Assembly (NCBI GenBank): GCA_963978905.1
Contig: OZ022261.1
Span: forward strand, 11,595,992 to 11,659,991
Length of the DNA: 64,000 nucleotides
Source: Trichostrongylus colubriformis
Lineage: Eukaryota; Nematoda; Chromadorea; Rhabditida; Trichostrongylidae
Reading direction: 5' to 3'
The notes under the pieces are model-generated. The model was not told where the DNA came from. It made no database searches and worked only from the letters and a program-made list of their open reading frames with translations. Below, in pieces: positions 56,600 through 64,000 of this stretch; the first letter of the stretch is position 1, and each line of letters begins with the position of its first letter. The translations under genes and the position numbers were made by a program.

Positions 56600-59500
56600 G
56601 TACTTGATTTGTACTTACAGCGCTATCTTGTAGGTGATATAATCAACAAGCATTAATCAGTTTATTGCTAATCGGACAAGACATTGACAAAATCCAATGC
56701 ATAATGTTTCAGACAAATATGTTCTACATCACTCATCATTCTATATTTCTCGCGCGCCTCATTCACCCTAAGTGTTTGGGTGCCTTATACACCGTGATCT
56801 CATCACGAAAGATCTTTATCATGTAGGTTTCCTGTGTGCCATGAACTCCTTGGGTGTGGTTCTATAAAATACTCATCGCGGATCAGTCGGAATACCACCA
56901 TTGAACATTCGACAAAGTTACAGCTTCAGTAATCTTTCTCCCCTGGCGCGCTCCAGTGCGTTATGAGCAGCACCCACCACATGAGTTTTTCTAAGCGGGA
57001 GGGGCGATAGCACATTCTATTTACCGAACGTCCACAGTTCAACCAGGCTTTTCCCATTGCCCTGAAATAAACCATCAAAGATGTGCATTATCATTCGAAC
57101 AATGAAGGTAAGTACAAATATTACGGAAAAAAATCATAGAAGCAAAAATTACATGATTTACATGAGCTTTTGATTAACTTAACATTTTCAATCCATTAAA
57201 CCATGATTCCAGAGGCAGAGGTCAAGCAATCACGTTTTTCGTATCCGGTTGGTACTGTTAGGGTATGCAGATACCATCTCACGCTAGGCTACATATCAAC
57301 AAGTACATTTCAAATGTGTTGGAGGAGCCTCTGTGATACCTTCCATGACGCGCTCCAAAGCAACATGAGCAACATCCGAGCTCTTCCGAGTGGGCGTAGC
57401 GTTAGCAGGTTCTGTTCCCACACGGATCCACTGTACGACTGCAGCTTCTCAGCTATAGAAAAATCGTTTAGCTTTTGAACCAGTGTCACAGTTCTCTGTG
57501 CTATGTTTGTCTTCAGCGCAAAATTTGGCTTCCTTCCGTTGTCAAGGCACCCATCAATTTTTGCTCTGCCTCTTATTCAGCTTCGTATGGCATATTCGTT
57601 GCACCTCAGCTGTTTCTGCGTTATACTGTTGCAAATTGCCAGCTGCTTATGACCTTCATATCGTTACGGAAGTTCTGTCACTGATAAGGAGAGATCGATC
57701 ATATTTGCTTTCTTCAAGGTGTTCCTGTTCGATGGATTCTTTCAATTTTTCTGACTCTCTTCATGCTCTCTATCTCCTCAATCAAATCGATTTCTTTATT
57801 TTTTTTATTCAGCTCACAGATTCTTTTCTCAAATCACAGTATTCCCCAATGCTGCACACTTATGATGTAATCTGCCAGCCACCACTTCATTAGCTGCAAT
57901 AGTATGTATGGTACATCTCGTTCAGCCGTTTTCAAACTTGTTGGGAGTGTGGCGTGCTGTTGGCGCCCCTTTCCTCTGCACCTCGCACACTCCATCTCTC
58001 TCTGCGAGTAGCTCCGCCTACTGAATGACCTGTTATTAATGACAGGCCGCATCGGCATCTTATATGTCACCCTCATTACACATACCATTCTGTAGCTAAT
58101 TCTGTCAGCAAAATTATTTTTGCGCAATGTTTACTAGCAAATATTTAGTGGGAATTGGAAAGGGAGAGAAAAATTTTGACAGTTCTCATAGCGAACGTAG
58201 TCTCTTTCATTTGCATTTTTTATCGATTTGTATTGCATGAGAGATTCGTGCTGGCAGGCTGCCAACTTTATGTGTGTAACTTGCAGTCTCGATATCATAT
58301 AAACACGTCCAGTATCCCAATATTCGACCGTTTTGAACGAATTCTCATAACTTTCCCCGCAGCCTTTCATGGTGGAATTGCTGTTGAGCTAAACTGTTTG
58401 AAAGCAACCTGAAATTTTGTGATACACTGTCTTTCCTTCTACGACCGTCTCACTCGAGTAGTTGGAACCTCACCCATTGACCCTCGTGCTCCTAACAATC
58501 CTCCACATGCCGTACATCTACCATCCCAAAATGAAACTTTCACTCTTCATTGCGCACTGCCAACCTATTTTTGTGGAATATGCTGAGCACTATGGATATT
58601 GTAGGGGGAGGGGAGTGGCAAACCAGTGAGATCTTGCAACGGCGGTAGAAACAGGTGAGGGTAGCAGCATTTGGAGCTGAACGAACCTGGGAAGTGACGC
58701 TCACGATCGCGAGAAGAAAGTGTGGATTTATAGGCCTTCGGCCAGCTTCTAGTCGCGCAACGGTCCTCAATCGGAGGTGCAGAGAGCAATTTCTCAGTCG
58801 ACTAATAGGAATTACCACTTTGAACTAATGGGCTATGTGTATAATAGGTAAAAAAGCGGGGGTGCATGTCAGGGTAACGTGTCTATCTAGATCCATATAC
58901 AGCACCATAACAATTTACGAAGGTGTGGGGCGACTCGAAGTAAGGATTAGCGGTCAGAGGGTGTGAACTTTACACGCCTAAGAAGACAGGGAGCTCTACG
59001 TACTTCAGGGGGAGGGAATAATCACAGTCGCGTTGTGGCCCAACTCGATACCGTTCTAGAAACATCATTTTGTACACCGAAGTGTATCTTCTATCTAAGC
59101 CTTACTTGATGGGCGTAAGGCCTTCCCCCTAAACTGAGGCTTAGGCTAAAAGCCTGGGCAAAACCAGCCTCGGCTGCCGAGCACCGTGTAGTGCACCCTC
59201 CCCCAAACTACATAAGCACCGATTCCTGATTACAGCAACGATTTTGGAACGTTTGACTCGTTCGCGCAAGACCAACTGTGCTGCAGGTTGAAGAGAATGC
59301 GATACCGAAATGCGCTCCGAAGTAGATTTATTCACGCGTCGGGTTACGGTAGCTGTGGGACGTACGCAAATGCACGTGTGAGCGGGTGTCTTTTCACATA
59401 ATTCGTACGAATCAGCTCTGTATTTCTGCTCTAAAAGTGTTCTGAACTATACCACATGGGGTTCTTATTGTCAAATTTCTATGGGAAATGCGCGAAGTAA

Positions 59501-59757
59501 ATCAAGTTGAAAGCTGTTGTAAGAAGTTTTTTTAGGAATGGTATATCAGGCCACAGGTAAAATGTTCACGTGGAAACCATAAGTTTCGCCATAAAATGCC
59601 TTCAGCCAAAGAATGAAAACAGCAACTCTTCAAGAGGGACGAACATGAGGTCTAAAATGCCAAAGAACCCACAGTTGTACCGATTAAGTTGGTTTGTGGG
59701 GAATGCTTTTGAACTCAACGATTCACTTTTTTGATTTCAGCTGATATATTAATCGAC
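56600..59757. other. Intergenic, only weak candidates
   Basis: Short protein-like frames occur at 57290-57440 on the minus strand (RKSSDVAHVALERVMEGI) and 58155-58412 on the plus strand, without reliable splice sites. Around 59100-59160 a TTAGGC-containing repeat word recurs. Nothing firm. Confidence 0.3.
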
Positions 59758-59883
59758 ATGCTAAGGGTCTTAGTTGCTGTCATAATACTGTGGCTTTTAT
59801 GTTCTCAAATTCAAATCACAGCATGCCAACTGTTCCGTTCTGTGACTAATTTGCATAGTGAAAAGCTGGAGCCACAGTTGTGA
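59758..59883 (+). CDS. Signal-peptide-like small frame
   Basis: 41 codons from an ATG that follows TTTTTTGATTTCAG by 18 bases. It begins MLRVLVAVIILWLLCSQIQ and then TACQLFRS, a good secretory signal followed by a cysteine. It could be a small secreted peptide or the first exon of a longer gene (a GTGAGA donor overlaps the stop). Too short to be sure. Confidence 0.25.
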   Translation: MLRVLVAVIILWLLCSQIQITACQLFRSVTNLHSEKLEPQL

Positions 59884-60249
59884 GATCATTGCAAATGGCA
59901 TCAGTTTAAAATCGATCACAGTCACGGGACGCCTTTTTTTCGCCGAGCATTCGCAAATTTCTTTGTGACACTGATTGTCTCGGTATTCCTAGTGAAAACT
60001 TTCTTATTTCATCTTATTTTACTTTGCTTTTTTCATTCACTTCTTGTTTACGGAATCTGCCATCGTTCTGGTCTCAACGTGAAACCTTGGCAGCTCGAAG
60101 CTGTATTCCATTTTTGTTTCTATTTTGGTGCTACTGGAGTTAGAGTGGGGGGCCACTCGATGAAAGCATAGTCGCGCCCGATTTCTGCCTATAGGCACTC
60201 TCAACGTTATTTTAGCCTAGATACAGAAAAGAGAAAACGACTGAAATAT

Positions 60250-60510
60250 TCTTCCATCAGTGTATTGCGAAAAACTCGCTTCAACTACACTAAGCAACCA
60301 CTTACGCGTATTTGGCTGAGTCTGGGAAAAAGGAATCTCCTTCCCCAAGGCTTAGGCCAACACAGGTTAAAAAGCACGAATTTGCTTCATCAGGATCGTT
60401 TCTATGTATGCAAATTCGAACCCGATTCGGCTAGCACCACTTCTCTGCGCTCTAGCCATGGCGTCAGAGACGCAGAGCACAGTGCACTGCCCCCCCCCCC
60501 CCCTAACTCC
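60250..60510 (+). repeat. Dispersed repeat, partner of 54990-55230
   Basis: See the partner entry. This copy ends in a run of C (around 60490-60505), as does a related stretch near 55345 (CCCCCCCCC then TAACTC). The open frames here derive from the repeat. Confidence 0.65.
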
Positions 60511-60712
60511 AGTAGCACCCTACTCTCGAGTAACAAGACCCATGATTATCTCGGTGGCTCCTTTCACATTGTTCCAAGTAATTCAATCGATCAAGTTTTA
60601 TGTGTATGTGTTATGTACTGTTGTACTGGTAATTCCATTTAGAAACCGCTGGTATTTTTATCGGCTCCCGCTAGAGAAGTACTTGACAGCTCTTAATAGT
60701 TTTCTTTTTCAG

Positions 60713-63380
60713 GCGAGTACCGACCACCGAGATACAGCTGGTGGGCGAATGGACACTCCACATGTCAAAGGTATTACCAATTTCTTGGTTCTGGTTAGGC
60801 TGTTAAGAAAATGGAATCTTCAGAAAAAAGTTGCATGAGATCCAGAAGCGCTGACATTTCATTCGCAAGTGACCCACTGGACTGAAATTTCCTTTCGTCC
60901 TTAGTATCGTCGCCGATTTTGTTGTTAGGAAAAATGAGTGCGTTCAGAACTTGCGCAATACTTATTGGTATCGGGGTGTATCATTGCTATCGTCGGTTCA
61001 TTTGCCTCGACCATAGTTCTACTCTGCTGTTTACTGACACCCGATTTTCGCATTTCCAAAACGAGTCATGGCCTCTCTTTTCATTCCCCTTATTCTAATT
61101 TTTTTACTTACATTTCTGTTCCATTGAATAATCATGCAACGATGAAGTAAGCATTCCGTTCCGATGAAGCGTGAAAGGCAGTATCCATGGCGATAAACTT
61201 CCCAAGTGGAGATACTTTACAACATCGGTTGCGCTGTATGCGGTTTAGCTTGGAAGTGCTCGCCCGCATTCCTTCTGGGAATTACTGGTCGAAATTCCAG
61301 ACAGTATGATGCTTGAAAGCTGTTGCTCTCAGCGTTGTTTCTATTGACTGGAGCAGTACCGTCCTACAGTAAACTGTTCCTAGAGTCATTGGTACCGTCC
61401 TACAGTAAACTGTTCCTAGAGTCATTGGCGGGAAAACTTGAAGTGACAAGCATATTCCTGAGATTACTTCTTGATTTTTTGCATAACTCCCGTTTTCGTG
61501 GTTCGGCTGTAACTGCTTTTATTATTCTCGAGCCTTCAAGCTGTGTAGGGGAAGGATTCACTTAATGTAAGCTTTACATATTTCCGTGTTTTCAGCGGAT
61601 TCTGATCAAGAGCGACAACCATCCGATGAAGCGTCACCGTTCATTCAAACCACCAGCAACGCGAATGAAGAGGCGCCGTTGGTATATTTTGTTTTTCTAT
61701 AGCCGTTTCATTTATTTAATGGATGATAGTCTATATTGAAACCGATTATGGGGATGAGGATAAAAGCGGCTTCTTGCTCAACCCCGTGAATGTATTCGAG
61801 CGATGTCGTATGATGAGGAAGACGTTCAGGATACCGGCAACCTCGTCTATCTCATCATTATGCTTCATGGAGTTGGTTCCCTGATGCCATGGAATATGTT
61901 CATCACCATCGCTCCTGACGTATGTGTATATCATTCTGAATGTTATGAAAGTCACCATCTCTCAGATGTCCGCTTTCCTTCGTAAAATTAGCGATTGCAC
62001 AGTTGAGCTTAAGGATTAAGCGTGTTCACGACAATGATTGGCGTGTTCACATTGCTAGCAATTAAAGCAGCGTAACGCCAGGTCCCCCAAACGTATCATT
62101 GATTTGATCACATAGTCTGAATACAGCTTAGCAGAGTCTATACTTCATTTCTTAAAAAAAAACCTTCAGTTTTTACATGCATAAGCTTCATATGTAAGTG
62201 AACTATAGTTCATGGAAATGGACATCTGAGGAGTAGTGCTTCATCTAATCCTTCATGTAGTTCACTTCTTTAAAATTTTCAGCGCTGGTGCTTACCAGTT
62301 ACTTATCTTTATCACATTGATGGCCAGTATTTCATATTTTATCCACGATTATTTTAGTACTATACCAACTACAAGATGAAGACATTTGATGAGAATGGCA
62401 CCGCACATGCTACTGTATACTCGGCAAATTTTCTCAACTATCTCGCGATCGCCTCACAAATTCCTAACTTACTACTTAACTTCATTAACATCTTTGTTAC
62501 TGTCAAGTAAGTGAATATCATACTTACCGATACGTATTTTAGAATTCGTATTTATTATGATGTAGCGCTCTTGACTACGCTTCTTACTTTTGCCCATCTT
62601 TTTATTTTCTATGAAGGGACTAAGTGCAGGGACTTATATAGCCCTTCTTCCCAAAATCTTTGTGAGATCTAGCTGGGCAATATGGGTCAATTTTTCTATT
62701 TTTAGAGGATTGCACGAAATTCCAAATCAGGTGCGGAGGTGTAGCATGCTCTAAGGGTAGTGGGGTAATTTTCAATCTACTCGCATTTTTCTTTTTTCTC
62801 GCTTCCTCTAACGAGAAGAATGCAGTTGCTTTTGTGAGGCTATCTTTAATGCATTTATAACGAGTACGTCTTTTCAGAGGTGACCTAACCAAACGAATTT
62901 CCATTTCGTTGCTTATCGTAGGTGCAATGATCGTATTCACAATGAGTTTCGTCTACGTTGACACCTGGAAATGTATGTTATTCTTCTCTACTTAATAACG
63001 GCTATGTCACATGACCTGTTATAAACTCCCTTCCAAACCTTACGATCTATCTGTTTATTCGATTGTAGAAGTTCGATTAAATTTGAAAAGGTTCATTTCA
63101 TGATTCGGTCCAAACTTTTCAGGGATGGGCACATTCTTCACAATCACGCTTTTATCAATCGTGCTTTTAAATGGAGCCAATGGCATCTACCAGAACAGGT
63201 TCGCAACTGTTGGGAATAACCCATGATAAAAATCAGTTTACAAATTTCCCTACAATGTCTCAATTTACAGCATATTCGGTCTCGCATCCGATTTTCCATT
63301 CAAGTTCACTAATGCGGTCATCATCGGCAATAATCTTTGTGGAACCTTTGTAACTGTTGTCAGCATCATAACTGCATTCG
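60713..63380 (+). CDS. Equilibrative nucleoside transporter, 5' part (8 exons seen)
   Basis: Exons 60713-60770, 61596-61681, 61767-61919, 62358-62506, 62878-62972, 63123-63198 and 63271-63380 join in frame; the protein runs off the window. The likely start is ATG 60749 (MDTPHVK). An acidic N-terminal tail is followed by TM1 with the family hallmark HGVGSLMPWNMFITIAPD. Then come YYTNYKMKTFDENG, TM2-3 (NFLNYLAIASQIPNLLLNF; RISISLLIVGAMIVFTMSF), TM4 (TFFTITLLSIVLLNGANG) and NSIFGLASDFPFKF with VIIGNNLCGTFVTVVSI (TM5). ENT proteins move nucleosides down their gradient across membranes and have 11 TM helices, so roughly half is visible. The acceptor at 61766 (ATAAAAG) is weak and is chosen because it keeps the frame. 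Seven exon blocks are listed; any upstream leader exon is unidentified. Confidence 0.92.
61357..61428 (+). repeat. 36 bp tandem duplication in a transporter intron
   Basis: The unit beginning TACCGTCCTACAGTAAACTG occurs twice in perfect copies (61357-61392 and 61393-61428), which suggests a recent slip or repair event. Confidence 0.9.
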
Positions 63381-63441
63381 GTAAGCTTTTTAACTGAGCC
63401 TTTGTAACTTCCTTTCCGGTTTTTAGGACTCTTCCGCACTC

Positions 63442-63862
63442 TTTAAAGGAATCGTCCACGGAAAAATGCGTTTTTATGTTATCCATACATTTATGTTGTA
63501 TTTGTCTTATGTGGACAGTATGCAAAGTTTCACGCGAAAAAAAATGTGAATCCGACTGAGATACCGCAACACAGGGTCTTGGTCGAGTAGGCGGAGCCTC
63601 TGAGCAAATGCCCACTTCGTCGTCCGCCTCGGTCGGAGACGCACTGTAGGAACAGAAAGTTACGTAAGCAGTCTCACTCTCCGTTCCCGACCACGGCGGA
63701 CGACGGGACGGGGCTTTCACTCGGAGGCCCCGCTCGACCGGCCAAGGATTTCGAGCAAATACAGCATAAATGTAATGGTATCAAAGAAACATTGCTAGGC
63801 AATACAGCATAAATGTAAGGGTACCAAAGAAACTAATTTTTCCGTGAACGATTCCTTTAAAA
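63442..63862. mobile_element. MITE, short subfamily, complete copy in transporter intron
   Basis: Ends TTTAAAGGAATCGTCCACGG and its complement CCGTGAACGATTCCTTTAAA. Internal mirrored blocks match the copy at 7942-8352 (GTATGCAAAGTTTCACGCG, the GC-rich centre with GGGGCTTTCACTCGGAGGCC). Near the right end a block GGCAATACAGCATAAATGTAA-type is duplicated in tandem. It lies directly after the last visible exon, in an intron. Confidence 0.8.
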
Positions 63863-64000
63863 GATCTGCTGGTGCCAATGAGGGTATGTGTAGTATATCT
63901 CCAGTAAAAGGCTGAATCGATGGACGCGGAGGGAAAATAAGTTTGAGAGGCATCCTACGCATTTATCCTGCGTATCTAGGCCAGCTACCTTTTGTCTCCC
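63863..64000. other. Intron of the transporter gene, no exon seen
   Basis: No acceptor followed by ENT-like coding is visible before the window ends; the remaining exons should lie to the right. Confidence 0.4.

Noticed and set aside
57203..57893. Plus-strand frames starting with ATG at 57203 and others up to 57893
   Set aside because: No motif, no splice support, and serine/leucine-rich composition typical of chance frames.
60265..60838. Two overlapping plus-strand frames upstream of the transporter
   Set aside because: They cover a dispersed repeat with a poly-C run and read through the acceptor of a well supported exon in the wrong frame.

Overview
The window reads as nuclear DNA of a parasitic-type (strongylid or other rhabditid) nematode. 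Genes are split by introns with short GT...TTTCAG borders. Two gene families found almost only in nematodes are present: four ground-like (hedgehog-related) genes and one DB-module gene. The transposons also fit: a Tc1-like element with CAGTGC ends, a cecropia/Hsmar1-type mariner of the kind known from hookworms, BEL/Pao and Penelope-like remnants. Bacterial-style ORF calling is misleading here; most long ORFs are shadows or repeat-derived, and the real genes had to be assembled exon by exon.

Left part (1-27 kb). A decayed Tc1-like element (64-1629) opens the window. Four ground-like genes follow, all on the minus strand: A (3.04-3.87 kb), B (9.2-10.5 kb), C (17.1-19.3 kb, perhaps to 21.8 kb) and D (24.9-25.3 kb, perhaps to 26.5 kb). 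Each ends its visible part with an exon of exactly 156 nt encoding the second half of the domain, in the same phase. Between them lie a Penelope-type GIY-YIG endonuclease remnant inside a ~400 bp inverted repeat (5.96-7.06 kb), a complex satellite block (11.4-15.9 kb) with seven copies of a 117 bp unit, several MITEs, and a 1.4 kb MULE-like insertion with a perfect 10 bp target duplication just downstream of gene D.

Middle (27-52 kb). Repeat-rich DNA, then a well resolved five-exon DB-module secreted protein gene (35.98-38.67 kb, plus strand) with TATA box and polyadenylation signal. At 40.76-43.26 kb a mariner is split by a ~1.2 kb AT-rich insert carrying a Penelope-like reverse transcriptase fragment with a 6 bp target duplication. 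Then come a gag-like zinc-knuckle pseudogene between ~420 bp direct repeats, BEL/Pao gag-protease-RT remnants (48.1-49.5 kb) and a MULE transposase remnant (50.8-51.5 kb).

Right part (52-64 kb). An unassigned coding-like patch (52.8-53.6 kb), foldback elements, and the 5' half of an equilibrative nucleoside transporter gene (60.7 kb to beyond the right edge) with a MITE after its last visible exon.

Biologically, the ground-like and DB proteins are predicted secreted, cysteine-rich nematode extracellular proteins; the transporter is an unrelated membrane protein. I see no operon-like spacing. The most unusual material is the co-oriented ground-like cluster with its fixed exon architecture and the nested, still datable transposon insertions.
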